Below are positions 35,324-44,226 of a DNA stretch of 64,000 nt, in pieces. The notes beneath the pieces are model-generated. The model had not been told where the DNA came from and did no database searches. It saw nothing but the letters and a program-made list of their open reading frames with translations. Every line of letters begins with the position of its first letter. Position 1 is the first letter of the stretch. The DNA is from Solicola gregarius (GTDB taxonomy: Bacteria > Actinomycetota > Actinomycetes > Propionibacteriales > Nocardioidaceae), in contig NZ_CP094970.1 of assembly GCF_025790165.1 (NCBI RefSeq), positions 124,001-188,000 of the forward strand, written 5' to 3'. Both the position numbers and the translations under genes were made by a program.

Positions 35324-36742
35324 ATGGACGAGATGACTACTGAACCGACGACTCGGGTACGGATGTTGGGCGGACCGGCAGGTGCGGTCGTTCCGGCGTT
35401 GGTGTTCGTCGGCGTGCTCGTGTGGCTTTCGGCCGCCGAGCGTGCCACGATCACGGGATTCTGGGTCGGAGGCTGGGCGGCGATCGTCGCCGGGCTGATG
35501 CTCACGACCACGCGACGTGCGTACGCAGACTCGATCGTGCGTGGGATGTCCGACAAGACGGGCGTCGTGATCATCGTCGCCTTCATCTTCGCGGGCGTCT
35601 TCGGAACCTTGCTCGAGGGCGGCGGGCTCGTCGAGGGTCTGCTGTGGCTGGGTCTCGAGACCGGACTGCAGGGCGGTGCGTTCGTCGTCCTTGCCTTCGT
35701 CCTGGCGTGCCTGTTCGCGGCCGGCACCGGGACGAGCGTCGGCACGGTGATCGCGATGACGCCGGTTCTCTACCCGACAGGTGTGTTCCTCGGCGCCGAC
35801 CCGACCATGATGGCGGTTGCGGTGATCGCAGGTGGTGCGTTCGGAGACAACATCGCGCCGGTCTCGGACTCCACGATCAGCTCGGCCTACACCGCGCAGG
35901 CGGAGATGGGTGACGTGGTCAGGTCCCGGCTGCCGCTCTCGTTGTCCGCGGCGGCGGCAGCGGCGGTGGTGTTCGCGGTCTTCGGCGGCGGTGGATCGGT
36001 AAGCGAGCGTGCGACCAGCGCCGACCCGTCGGCCGTGGGCCTGGTGATGATCATCCCGTTCGCGCTGGTCATCCTGCTTGCCATGCGGCGAAACCACATC
36101 ATCGTGGCGTTGGCCTGGGGCAGCGTTGCCACTATCGCGATCGGTCTGCTCGCCGGGCAGATGTCGGCGAGCGACGTGTTCTCCATTCCGGCGACGTCGG
36201 GCGACTCGACCGGCCTCGTCGAGGACGGCATCTCGGGTGTGACCGGCGCCGTCATCCTGGTCCTCTTCATCCTTGCCCTTGCACAGCTGCTCGCCGACAG
36301 TGGTCTGATGGCACGTCTCCTCGCACGACTGCAGAGCCGCGCCGCGAGAGGCGTACGAAGCGCTGAGTTCGCGATCTGGACGATCACCTTGCTGTTCACC
36401 GTTCCACTGGGCGCGAACGCACCGGCGATCCTGCTCGTCGGACCGACCCTCGCACGGCCACTGGGCCGAGCCCATGGCCTCGCACCCGCGCGGATCGCCA
36501 ACCTGATGGACTGTAGCGCGAACACCGTGTTCTACATGCTGCCGTGGCACAACGCCGTGATCGTCTGGTATGCGACCGTCCAGGCGACCGCCGGCGACCA
36601 CGACCTCCCCGTGCCGTCGCTGGGATCGGCCGCACTCAACCCGTACGCGTGGGCTTTGATCGTGGTGATGCTCTTTTCGATCTTCACCGGATGGAACCGA
36701 CGCTATGCGCCGGCGCCCGACCTGGCCCGCGACGAAGCCTGA
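35324..36742 (+). CDS. NhaC-like secondary transporter
   Basis: The ~472-aa product has 11-12 hydrophobic segments. GGAFGDNIAPVSDSTISSA is the characteristic NhaC-family motif, and PWHNAVIVWYATVQ near the end is its second half. ATG at 35312, 35324 and 35333 are all in frame; SD evidence is weak and the operator-like element ends at 35310. NhaC members exchange Na+ for H+ or carry amino/organic acids. The operon partners (PLP lyase, racemase) favour amino-acid or sulfonated amino-acid uptake here, by inference. Confidence 0.85.
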   Translation: MDEMTTEPTTRVRMLGGPAGAVVPALVFVGVLVWLSAAERATITGFWVGGWAAIVAGLMLTTTRRAYADSIVRGMSDKTGVVIIVAFIFAGVFGTLLEGGGLVEGLLWLGLETGLQGGAFVVLAFVLACLFAAGTGTSVGTVIAMTPVLYPTGVFLGADPTMMAVAVIAGGAFGDNIAPVSDSTISSAYTAQAEMGDVVRSRLPLSLSAAAAAAVVFAVFGGGGSVSERATSADPSAVGLVMIIPFALVILLAMRRNHIIVALAWGSVATIAIGLLAGQMSASDVFSIPATSGDSTGLVEDGISGVTGAVILVLFILALAQLLADSGLMARLLARLQSRAARGVRSAEFAIWTITLLFTVPLGANAPAILLVGPTLARPLGRAHGLAPARIANLMDCSANTVFYMLPWHNAVIVWYATVQATAGDHDLPVPSLGSAALNPYAWALIVVMLFSIFTGWNRRYAPAPDLARDEA

Positions 36743-36763
36743 CCAACGAATCCAAGGAGAACA

Positions 36764-37774
36764 ATGCACCTCGCACGCATCCCCCGTCGGAGGTACACGC
36801 ACGGGCCGACGCCGATCGAGCACCTGCCCAGGCTCAGCGAGCACCTCGCGGGTCCGCAGATCTACATCAAACGAGACGACCTGCTCGGTCTCGCTGCCGG
36901 CGGCAACAAGACCCGCAAGCTCGAGTTCCTCGTCGCCGACGCGCTCGCATCCGGCGCGAACACCCTCGTCACGACGGGCGCCGTGCAGTCCAACCACTGC
37001 CGGCTGACGCTCGCGGCAGCCGTGAAGGAAGGTCTGCGATGCCGGCTCGTACTCGAGGAGCGCGTCGCGGGCTCGTACTCCCCCGACGCCAGCGGCAACA
37101 ACCTGCTGTTCCACCTGCTCGGCGTCGACGACGTGACGGTCGTCCCCGCTGGCACGGACCTCGACGCGGCGATGCAGCAGGTGGCTGACCAAATCACCGC
37201 CGACGGCGGCAAGCCCTACGTGGTTCCGGGCGGCGGCTCGAACGCGCTCGGCGCCCTCGGCTACGTCTCGTGCGCCGAGGAAATGCTCGCCCAGACGAGC
37301 GACATGGGCCTGCCTCTCGACCACATCGTCTGCGCAAGCGGATCCGGCGGCACCCACGCCGGGCTCGTGGCCGGTCTGTACGGGAACCAAGCCGGCATCC
37401 CGTTGACCGGCATCAGCGTACGGGCGGAGCGGGCGGCGCAGGAGACAAAGCTGCATACCCTCGCCAACGCGACCTCGCGGTTGGCCGGAGCCGAGCGCGA
37501 AGTGCCGGCCGATGCGATCACCGTGCGCGACGAGTACGTAGGGCCGGGATACTCGCTGCCGACTCCCGAGATGTCCGCGGCGATCCAACTGTTCGCACGA
37601 ACGGAGGGAATCCTGCTCGACCCGGTGTACACCGGCAAGACCGCCGCCGGACTGGTCGACCTCGTTCGCACGGGTGAGCTCGGCTCCGACGGCAACGTGC
37701 TGTTCGTCCACACCGGCGGCTCTCCCGCGCTATACGCGTATCAGGACGTCGTACTCGCCGAGCCCGATGAGTAA
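36764..37774 (+). CDS. PLP-dependent D-cysteine desulfhydrase / ACC deaminase / cysteate lyase family enzyme
   Basis: ATG 36764 lies behind AAGGAG, 21 bp after the transporter gene. The 336-aa fold-type-II PLP enzyme shows YIKRDDLLGLAAGGNKTRKL with the PLP lysine in GGNKTRK, TTGAVQSNHCRLTLAAAV, and a C-terminal FVHTGGSPALYAY. This signature covers D-cysteine desulfhydrase, 1-aminocyclopropane-1-carboxylate deaminase and L-cysteate sulfolyase (CuyA); the start MHLARIPRRRYTHGPTPIEH is closest to the desulfhydrase/CuyA branch. Products would be pyruvate, ammonia and sulfide or sulfite. Confidence 0.88.
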   Translation: MHLARIPRRRYTHGPTPIEHLPRLSEHLAGPQIYIKRDDLLGLAAGGNKTRKLEFLVADALASGANTLVTTGAVQSNHCRLTLAAAVKEGLRCRLVLEERVAGSYSPDASGNNLLFHLLGVDDVTVVPAGTDLDAAMQQVADQITADGGKPYVVPGGGSNALGALGYVSCAEEMLAQTSDMGLPLDHIVCASGSGGTHAGLVAGLYGNQAGIPLTGISVRAERAAQETKLHTLANATSRLAGAEREVPADAITVRDEYVGPGYSLPTPEMSAAIQLFARTEGILLDPVYTGKTAAGLVDLVRTGELGSDGNVLFVHTGGSPALYAYQDVVLAEPDE

Positions 37775-38471
37775 CGACGTCCGACCGTCGCGAGTCGTCG
37801 GCATCCTCGGCGGGATGGGCCCAGCGGCGACGGTCGACTTCTACGACAAGTTGGTCCGCGCGACTCCCGCGCGGAGTGACCACGAGCATCTGCGCGTCGT
37901 CATCTGGTCCGACCCGACGGTCCCGAACCGCCACGAGGCCGTGCGCGGAACCGGTGAGGACCCGACGCCCTCCCTCGAATACGGCATCGCCCAGCTCCTT
38001 CAGGCGGGCGCGGAGATCATCGTGGCACCGTGCAACACCGTGCACGCTTTCCTGCCGGCGCTCCTGGTCGACAAGGACGTCGAGTTCCTGAGCATCATCG
38101 ATACCGCGGTCGACGCGGTCGTCCAGACTGATCGAGGGCACCGGATCGGAATCCTCGCGGCGGACGGTGCCATCGAATGCGAGCTCTACCAGACCGCCCT
38201 GCGCACGGCAGGCAAGGAGGCCGTCGTACTGTCCGACACGTCGCAGCGCCGACTGATGGAGACGATCTTCCGGCTGAAGGCGGGGCCACCCGAAGAGTCC
38301 GACGTACGTTCGCTCACCGCAGCCCTCGACGAGCTCGAGCGGTCGGGCGTCACGACCGCGGTCGTCGGATGCACCGAGCTGACGCTGCTCATCGGCAGCG
38401 TCCAGACACGACTGCAGCTGGTGGACGCCTCACAGGCCCTCGCCCGCCGAACCGTCGAGCGAGCGCACTGA
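37767..38471 (+). CDS. Aspartate/glutamate racemase family protein
   Basis: The 234-aa protein starts at ATG 37767, overlapping the preceding gene by 8 bp, so translation is coupled. GILGGMGPAATVDFYDKLV is the N-terminal signature. The two catalytic cysteines are in IVAPCNTVHAF and VVGCTELTLL, so a cofactor-independent 1,1-proton-transfer racemase activity is likely. Substrate could be Asp, Glu or another acidic or sulfonated amino acid. It supplies the D/L interconversion expected beside a stereospecific PLP lyase. Confidence 0.9.
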   Translation: MSNDVRPSRVVGILGGMGPAATVDFYDKLVRATPARSDHEHLRVVIWSDPTVPNRHEAVRGTGEDPTPSLEYGIAQLLQAGAEIIVAPCNTVHAFLPALLVDKDVEFLSIIDTAVDAVVQTDRGHRIGILAADGAIECELYQTALRTAGKEAVVLSDTSQRRLMETIFRLKAGPPEESDVRSLTAALDELERSGVTTAVVGCTELTLLIGSVQTRLQLVDASQALARRTVERAH

Positions 38472-38538
38472 GCCTGCTCCGGTATCGAGGGGGTGCCTTG
38501 CCCGCTATGCCCGAGAAGCCGCGGAATCCCGGCGAGAA

Positions 38539-38574
38539 GCTCCCCCGACTGGACTCGAACCAGTAACCTGCCGG
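38539..38574 (-). tRNA. 3' fragment of tRNA-Asn (attachment-site remnant)
   Basis: The minus strand reads GGCAGGTTACTGGTTCGAGT followed by CCAGTCGGGGGAGC, the variable loop, T-arm and 3' acceptor strand typical of actinobacterial tRNA-Asn. The 5' half is absent and upstream sequence is unrelated. A hairpin CTGCGA...TCGCAG follows at ~38613. This is how the far end of an element integrated in tRNA-Asn looks. No intact tRNA-Asn or integrase is in the window, so the other end must be beyond it. Confidence 0.75.
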
Positions 38575-38722
38575 TTGAATTCTCAGCAAGGACACCTGGT
38601 CCTGCGATTTCAGCAGATTCGCAGGTCAGAGGCCGTTGAGAGTGCTGGTGCAGGTCGACTACAGATGACCCGGAATGACCAATTGTTGCTGAACTAGAAC
38701 GGTGTTTAGAACGTAGCACCCG

Positions 38723-39354
38723 TCAATTCGGTGCACTCTCATCTGCGTCGCATCGTTGCTGAGGCCACAGCGGCCGACTTGCGCCGCCGCAGCGTGGATC
38801 GCGAACTCGACGTCGGCTGGCACTCCAGCCCGGCTGCGACGCTCGACATCGCCTGCCCAGGACTTCGGGCAGATACAACGCCCGGTCGATCAGCGCGTGC
38901 CCCGACTGCTCGCATAGGTCAGATACACCGCGACCTGCGCGTTCTCGACCCGACCGGCGGTCCCGGTGTACTGGCGCTGCACCCCGACCGTGTGGGTGCC
39001 CTTCTTTCAGATCACCGGTCTCGTCAACCACGAGCACCGCGTCGTCGTCGCCGAGGTGCTCGACGACATGGTCGCGTACATATCGCGCACGCCGTCGTGG
39101 TCCCAGATCGCCTTACGCAGTAGGTGCTGCATCCCGTCCGGGCTGACATCTCCGGCGTGTTCGGACAGCGTCCAGCAGTTCTTCGCCGGCACCTCAGACA
39201 GCAGCCCAAGCAGCAGATCCCGCGCATGCCTACGCGGTTCGACCCGTACGAAACGACCCGCAATCCGTCCCATCAGGTCGTCGAAATGCGCCCGCCACCG
39301 CGCCGGGTCTAGGCTATGGCCCGCGGCCACCGCAACATCATCTGGAGTCTTCAC
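38723..39354 (-). pseudogene. Degraded IS701-type transposase fragment
   Basis: Two frames carry homologous pieces. 39354-39070 gives HSLDPARWRAHFDDLMGRIA and LSEVPAKNCWTLSEHAGDVS. The second frame gives VVEHLGDDDAVLVVDETGDL and later [13 protein letters not shown]. These match the first ~200 residues of IS701/IS4-like transposases with the VDETG aspartate. Several small indels and the missing C-terminal half show decay. No inverted repeats found. It sits 150 bp from the tRNA-Asn fragment, in keeping with an island border. Confidence 0.7.
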
Positions 39355-39427
39355 AAACCCGGCATGATCACGCGGTGGCCGCGCGACGTCACGCCGCCAC
39401 GCCCAACATCACGAAGTCCGGCTGTCG

Positions 39428-39444
39428 TACTAGGCGCGATAGTA
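39428..39444. promoter_or_regulatory. Weak candidate BlaI-type box
   Basis: TACTA-GGCGCGA-TAGTA has the same arm sequence and 7-bp spacing as the two better boxes at 59845 and 60691, but the outer C/G pair is missing on one side. It lies between the transposase remnant and the 3' end of the degenerate DUF305 gene, so no clear target gene is served. It may be chance. Confidence 0.3.
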
Positions 39445-39498
39445 GCTGATTGGTCGCGGTGTGGTTGCCCACTGCCGGGCCGGCCGCGCCAACGCCGG

Positions 39499-40064
39499 TC
39501 AGTCGATGAGACGTTGGGCAGCTCTGCGCAACTTGGCTTCGACGTCGCGGAGCGAGGCCGCGAGATCGGTCGCGCCTTCGTGCGTGCCCTCATCGGATTC
39601 GGAGCGCCATATCTCTGCGCCGTTGTCGAGGTGCTCGGCCAAGGCTGTGAGGTACAGGCGGTCGAAGCGTGCACCGTCGGCAGTGGACAAGCGGCTGATC
39701 GTGACGTCGTCGAACCCTCCCTGTTCCGCGCTGTCGTGGTCGACGTCTGCGTCATGTCCAACGGCCGCTCCTTGCTTGCCCCAGGACAAGACCCACCCGG
39801 CGACCTTGTCGGCGCCCGGCCCGTGGGTGTCGATCACGCGCCGTGTGCGAGTCGGCGCACGGCTGGGGCGTCGGCTCGCTGGACGGCGGTTTGGGCGGTC
39901 GTTACCGTGATTGTCAGGTGCTGCCCGCCGCGCAGTACGAACTCGACATCGGCGTCATTGAATGGTTTCGAGGTCGCCGGATCATCCTCGCCGCCGCAGG
40001 CCGAGATGGCGAGGGTGAGGATTGCGACGATTACGGCGGACCGCACGTTTGGCCGACGCTTCAC
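39499..40064 (-). pseudogene. Degenerate DUF305-type lipoprotein, split in two overlapping frames
   Basis: 40064-39834 encodes a lipoprotein signal (LTLAISACGG) and KPFNDADVEFVLRGGQHLTI, matching the start of DUF305. The second frame, 39837-39499, continues with DKVAGWVLSWGKQG and ARFDRLYLTALAEHLDNGAE, matching its second half. The frames meet in a GTGA overlap, so this is either one frameshifted gene or two coupled ORFs. The HH metal-binding pairs kept in the neighbouring DUF305 gene are lost (QH and EH-like positions only). It is a diverged paralogue, probably nonfunctional or with a changed role. Confidence 0.7.
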
Positions 40065-40131
40065 TCCACTACTCCTTGCTGCTCAGGAACGTGGGGGTGG
40101 CGGGCGGAGGTGCCCGCCACCCGTCCGCCGC

Positions 40132-40740
40132 TCACGATCCAAGGATCGATTTCATCGTCTGGATCTCCTGTGACTGCGATTTGGCGATCTGGTCGGCAAG
40201 ATCGATTGCGGCGGCGAACTTGCCGTTCTGCTGTTCGGCCTGGGCCATTTCGATAGCGCCGCGGTGGTGGGCGATCATCATCGTGAGGAAGGCACGGTCG
40301 AATTTGGGTCCGGCTAAGCCCTCCAGGCGGCTCATCTGCTGGTCGCTCATCATGCCGGGCATCGAATCCATGTCACCCGAACCGTGGTCCATGCCTTCCA
40401 TGCCTTCCATGTCCTCCATGTCTGGAGTAACGGGCTCGCCCCAGTCCTCGAGCCAGCCCGTCATGACCTTGATCTCGGGACCTTGGGCCGCCTCGATGTC
40501 GGTGGCCAACGATTTGACTCGCTCATCGAAGGTGTGGGATTCCACGAGATCGGCCATCATGACCGCCTGGCGGTGGTGCGGGATCATCTGTTGGGCGAAC
40601 TCAACGTCGGCACTGTTGAACGCGCTCGACTGCGACGACGAGGAACCGGTCGGCGGCGACTGTGAGTCATCGCCGCCGCACCCGGCCAGTAGGGCGGAAG
40701 CCCCGAGGGTTGCTGCTGCGATTGCAAGTTTGTAACGCAT
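40132..40740 (-). CDS. DUF305 family lipoprotein
   Basis: The 202-aa protein is placed from ATG 40740 (AAGGAGA upstream). A lipobox ALLAGC anchors it outside the membrane. Two ferritin-like helical repeats carry IPHHRQAVMMADLVE and IAHHRGAIEMAQAE. Between them is a Met/Asp/Glu-rich loop (MEDMEGMEGMDHGSGDMDSM). The family is frequent in copper- and heavy-metal-responsive clusters, and the Met/His content suggests metal binding; the role is not proven. It lies between its degenerate paralogue and a DUF6153-like gene on the same strand. Confidence 0.9.
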   Translation of the reverse strand: MRYKLAIAAATLGASALLAGCGGDDSQSPPTGSSSSQSSAFNSADVEFAQQMIPHHRQAVMMADLVESHTFDERVKSLATDIEAAQGPEIKVMTGWLEDWGEPVTPDMEDMEGMEGMDHGSGDMDSMPGMMSDQQMSRLEGLAGPKFDRAFLTMMIAHHRGAIEMAQAEQQNGKFAAAIDLADQIAKSQSQEIQTMKSILGS

Positions 40741-40811
40741 CTCTGTCTCCTTGAGGGGTTTGTGTGCATGCCAAGTGGGCGGTCCGGCAGGTGTGTCGGA
40801 CCGATGATCAC

Positions 40812-41240
40812 TCAGCACCTCAAGATCGACAGGGAGATCAGTGACGGTGGCGGCCGCGGACGCGAGATGATGGGAGCTGCGCCGTTTCGGACTCGTCGCA
40901 TCGGGACGGCCCAACCGTGCCCAAGGCGGCAAGACCGCGCAATGACCCATACCGTCCCGGCGAAGACCAGCACAGCCAGACAAAGTGCCAACAGTCCGTG
41001 CTGCTCGGACGGACTGGTCCCGTCGTCACCGGCGTGCACCATGAGTCGATCGTCCGGGTGCTCGGCGTAGGTGGCTTCGTCGGCGGCCGCGGTGGCAGTG
41101 GTCGTCGCCGCACTGTGGCTTGCCTCGCCGCAGGCTTGCGCTAGAGCATGCATCCCGAGTATGCCGAGAACCAGCGTGCATACCAGCACGACGACGCCAC
41201 CATGGGGCAGCCTCGTCATCGTCACTAGCCGGGTACGCAC
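40812..41240 (-). CDS. DUF6153-like membrane protein
   Basis: The product is 142 aa from GTG 41240, or 135 aa from ATG 41219 (MTRLPHGG). One N-terminal hydrophobic segment (VVVLVCTLVLGILGMHALA), a His/Asp/Thr-rich extracytoplasmic loop and a second segment (LLALCLAVLVFAGTVWVIA) fit small DUF6153-type proteins that accompany DUF305 in actinobacterial metal islands. The tail beyond residue ~115 is Arg/Pro-rich. Function unknown. It likely shares a transcript with the DUF305 gene 71 bp downstream. Confidence 0.55.
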   Translation of the reverse strand: MRTRLVTMTRLPHGGVVVLVCTLVLGILGMHALAQACGEASHSAATTTATAAADEATYAEHPDDRLMVHAGDDGTSPSEQHGLLALCLAVLVFAGTVWVIARSCRLGHGWAVPMRRVRNGAAPIISRPRPPPSLISLSILRC

Positions 41241-41468
41241 GTCAGTCAGCGTAGCGAGTGACAGCGCGTGTTTTGTGCGCCACGGGGGCGCTCGAATGAG
41301 TGCCGTCGTCTCACGGTCGCTCGCCCGCAGCGTGGTACCGGGTGCGTCGGAGCAACTCCACTCCCCTGGGTTTGCCGAGCTGTGCTGGCGGTCGTGGTTG
41401 TAGAGCCCGTAGCGCCAGTCAAGGGCGTCCCACTACAGGCAGGCAAGCCGGGGTGTCTGAAGTTGGCC

Positions 41469-41497
41469 TTGACGATGAAGACGTATATGCATAGATT
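41469..41497 (+). promoter_or_regulatory. Putative promoter of the ArsR gene
   Basis: TTGACG (41469-41474) and TAGATT (41492-41497) are separated by 17 bp, in the only AT-rich patch of this ~300-bp gap. The regulator gene begins ~43 bp downstream. The remainder of 41241-41468 holds no convincing gene. Confidence 0.5.
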
Positions 41498-41539
41498 ATC
41501 CGATCACGATCGATTTTCGATGAAGGGTGGCGAACGTCG

Positions 41540-42682
41540 TTGCGGCTTGTTCAGGAGGTTGCGAGCACTCGTCCGTCTCGCGGGGAAGATCTCGCGGCCG
41601 CAGTTCATCTCGACGGCTCGGTCTGTTACGACTTCGTGGTCAGTTTGCGGGCGTTGCTGAACCCGCGCACGTATACGCGCTCTCGTCGGTGGGCGTCCGG
41701 TCAGATGCCACGGCTCAGCGACGGCGTCGCCCAGAAGGCGCGGTTCCTCTTTGAGGGTTACGACACCGCGTTGGGTTATGGCGCGGCTCGAGTGATTCCG
41801 CGGATCTCACCGAGTCCGACCCCAGCTGGCCTGATCAAGGGGGTTGCCGACCTGCCGGCCGCCGACCTTGCCGAGTTCATGCTGGATACAGGGGAGACCA
41901 CACCAGAACGCCTACGCGACTTTCGCGAGATCCTCCAGGGTGGCGAACGGTCGTTGATCCCGCAGGCGGTTAGGGGTCTTCCCGCGGGCTGGGCGGAGCG
42001 CTGTCGACGTGTCCTGCTGGAACCCGAGGACGTCCAGGCAGATTTGGTCGAAACCCTCGACGCCTACCTCTCCAACATCTACGGCCAGCACTTGGAATCG
42101 GTGACCAACACGGTTGCCGATGCTGCGCGCGTTGGTCGCGAGATGCTCGAGCTTCGTCCCGCCATTGACGTGATCGAGCACCTCACGGGTGGCTATCGGT
42201 TGGGCGACGACCTGGAACTGCGGTCCATCACGCTGGCGCCGTCTGTTTTCATCTATCCGTTCATGTCGGCCCGCTTCGATGAACGCACTGGCGAGGCGCT
42301 CATTATCTACGGTGTCCGAAGCTCGACGCTGGATGCCTACGCTCCGACGCCGCTGGAAGACGACCTTGTGACGACCCTCAAGGTGTTGGCCGACCCGAAC
42401 CGATTGACGATCGTGAGGCTACTTGTCGAGCATCCGCTGTACACAAGTGAACTGGTGAGTCGTCTCCGACTCGGTCAGTCAACAGTTCACCATCACCTGG
42501 CTCAGTTGCGCGCCGCACGACTGATCCGTCAACAACGTGACCGCCACGGCATGCAGTACTCAGTTCACGCAGCGGCTGCAACCAAGTTCGTCCGCTCCCT
42601 AGAGGAGTGGTTGCTTCGCCCGCCTGATGATACGGCGCGCGGACCTGAGAACGACTCCACGACGCCTGCGGGTGGTCAGTAG
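41540..42682 (+). CDS. ArsR/SmtB-type winged-helix regulator (DUF5937-like N-domain)
   Basis: The frame from TTG 41540 gives 380 aa; the exact start is uncertain because no in-frame ATG lies at a good distance from an SD. The first ~270 residues form a helical domain typical of DUF5937 proteins (YDFVVSLRALLNPRTY). The C-terminal ~100 residues are an ArsR-like winged helix: LKVLADPNRLTIVRLLVEHP, RLGQSTVHHHLAQLRAARLI. Metal-binding Cys pairs of classic ArsR are absent. It is followed by a hairpin and a PLP enzyme plus ABC transporter operon that it may control. Confidence 0.82.
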   Translation: MRLVQEVASTRPSRGEDLAAAVHLDGSVCYDFVVSLRALLNPRTYTRSRRWASGQMPRLSDGVAQKARFLFEGYDTALGYGAARVIPRISPSPTPAGLIKGVADLPAADLAEFMLDTGETTPERLRDFREILQGGERSLIPQAVRGLPAGWAERCRRVLLEPEDVQADLVETLDAYLSNIYGQHLESVTNTVADAARVGREMLELRPAIDVIEHLTGGYRLGDDLELRSITLAPSVFIYPFMSARFDERTGEALIIYGVRSSTLDAYAPTPLEDDLVTTLKVLADPNRLTIVRLLVEHPLYTSELVSRLRLGQSTVHHHLAQLRAARLIRQQRDRHGMQYSVHAAAATKFVRSLEEWLLRPPDDTARGPENDSTTPAGGQ

Positions 42683-42721
42683 GGGCGGTCTGGCCTCTAC
42701 ACCCCGCCTACACAAAGGGTC

Positions 42722-42745
42722 TGGCTCGCCAGATCAGGCGAGCCA
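42722..42745 (+). terminator. Hairpin between arsR and the PLP enzyme gene
   Basis: TGGCTCGCC and GGCGAGCCA form a perfect 9-bp stem with a 6-nt loop, 40 bp after the arsR stop and ~80 bp before the next start. It can work as an intrinsic terminator without a U-tract. Confidence 0.7.
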
Positions 42746-42825
42746 CGACGCACATTGTCCGAATCTATCTAGCCTCGGGAGGGCATCTTGTCGCACCATC
42801 TATCGCAGCGTGGGCTGTGGGGCCG

Positions 42826-44115
42826 ATGACGAGCCTGCGCACTGCGGCGCATGCAGGGATAACACCGTCGCTGGCGACCGGCCAGCGCTGTGTGCACGAT
42901 CCCCGTCTGACATACGCGTTGTGGCCGCCCTTGACGGCGGGTTGCCCTGGGTGCAGCAACGAGCAGATCGCCTACCCGCTCGAGGTCACCTATGACTACG
43001 CCGCCATCGATGCTGGCATGCGAGAAGCGCTGTTCGATCGCACGGCGATCCCTCTGGACGTGCGGGGTTGGGGGCCGCTGCTGCCGCCTTTCGATGCTCG
43101 CCTGGGACCGGGTGTGGGGAGTACGCCGCTCATCGACGGTCTCGAAGGACTAGGCGAGGGTGTCCAGGTCTTGGTCAAGGACGAGAGTCGCAACCCGACG
43201 TGGAGCCACAAGGACCGCTTGAATCTGATGACTATCAGCGCCGCGGCAGCGTCTGGGGCACCTGGCGTGGTAGTCGCGTCCTCCGGAAACCATGGAGCAT
43301 CCGCAGCGGCCATGTCCGCCCGCCTCGACCTACCTTGCGTCGTCGTCATGTCCAGTGACGGACCTCCGCTAATGGCGCATTTCGCGGGCGCCTACGGCGC
43401 AACGGTCCTCTCGGTGCGCCGCGACGCTCGCTGGCAGGTTGTGCGGGACATCGTTGACAAGCTCGGCTTCCACCCAGTTAGCAATCGGACCGTCACACAC
43501 ACTGGACACCCGTTCGGTCCTGAGGGATACAAGACGATCGCATACGAGCTGTTCATCCAGCTCGGACACAGGCTGCCGTCGGCAGTGTTCATCCCGACCG
43601 GTTATGGCGAGCTTCTCTACGGGGTATGGAAGGGCTTCGAGGAACTGCGAATCCTCGACCTGGTCGATTCCGTCCCCGCGCTCTACGCGTGCGAAGTGGC
43701 CGGCCGTGGCGTGCTCAAAGCTGCCATTGAACAAGATCAGCCTGCTGTCACGATTGACGAAGCCTCTACAACCGATGCGTTCTCGATCGCGACGACGACG
43801 GGCGGGTACCGGGCCACCCACGTTATGCATCGCACCGCGGGCAGCGTCTTGGGTGTCACCGACACCGAGATGGCGATGAGTCAGCGCACGCTTGCGGCCA
43901 AGGGGATCTGGCAAGAGCTCTCCGGGGTCGCAGGCGTGGCAGGACTTCAGCAGACACTCCGGCGAGGAGCCACGTTTGATGGCCCGGTCGTTTGCCTCGC
44001 CACATCAAGCGGGCTCAAGGACGTACGCACGGGCGTACATCAGCCGATCGAGACAGGCCCGGACTGGTCGAGCATTTCGGGCGAGCTACGGAGGCGGGGG
44101 ATCCCTGGTACATAA
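42826..44115 (+). CDS. Threonine synthase-like PLP enzyme (fold type II)
   Basis: The product is 429 aa from ATG 42826, or 432 from GTG 42817. The N-terminal GCPGCSNEQIAYPLEVTYDY resembles the zinc-ribbon-like start of threonine synthases. The PLP lysine is in NPTWSHKDR and the phosphate loop is ASSGNHGASAAAMSARL. Unlike housekeeping ThrC, it sits beside an amino-acid ABC transporter, so a catabolic lyase/dehydratase role on an imported amino acid is more likely. It is intact although the transporter genes behind it are damaged. Confidence 0.83.
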   Translation: MTSLRTAAHAGITPSLATGQRCVHDPRLTYALWPPLTAGCPGCSNEQIAYPLEVTYDYAAIDAGMREALFDRTAIPLDVRGWGPLLPPFDARLGPGVGSTPLIDGLEGLGEGVQVLVKDESRNPTWSHKDRLNLMTISAAAASGAPGVVVASSGNHGASAAAMSARLDLPCVVVMSSDGPPLMAHFAGAYGATVLSVRRDARWQVVRDIVDKLGFHPVSNRTVTHTGHPFGPEGYKTIAYELFIQLGHRLPSAVFIPTGYGELLYGVWKGFEELRILDLVDSVPALYACEVAGRGVLKAAIEQDQPAVTIDEASTTDAFSIATTTGGYRATHVMHRTAGSVLGVTDTEMAMSQRTLAAKGIWQELSGVAGVAGLQQTLRRGATFDGPVVCLATSSGLKDVRTGVHQPIETGPDWSSISGELRRRGIPGT

Positions 44116-44226
44116 CCCGCAGCAGCGGCAGCCGTTCACAACATCGGTCACGGCTGCTGCCACGAAGGACGCTCGGGGACAGAACGACACGGCATCTATC
44201 GGTTACGTCCGGAGGAGGACAGCGAC

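Noticed and set aside
35255-37711. Minus-strand frame of 818 aa opposite the transporter and PLP genes
   Set aside because: Composition (Arg, Gln, His, Asp rich) is that of an antisense shadow in high-GC DNA. The plus-strand genes carry all family motifs.
38186-38719. Minus-strand 177-aa frame over the racemase end and tRNA-Asn fragment
   Set aside because: It is antisense to the racemase and includes the tRNA sequence; no motif or SD supports it.
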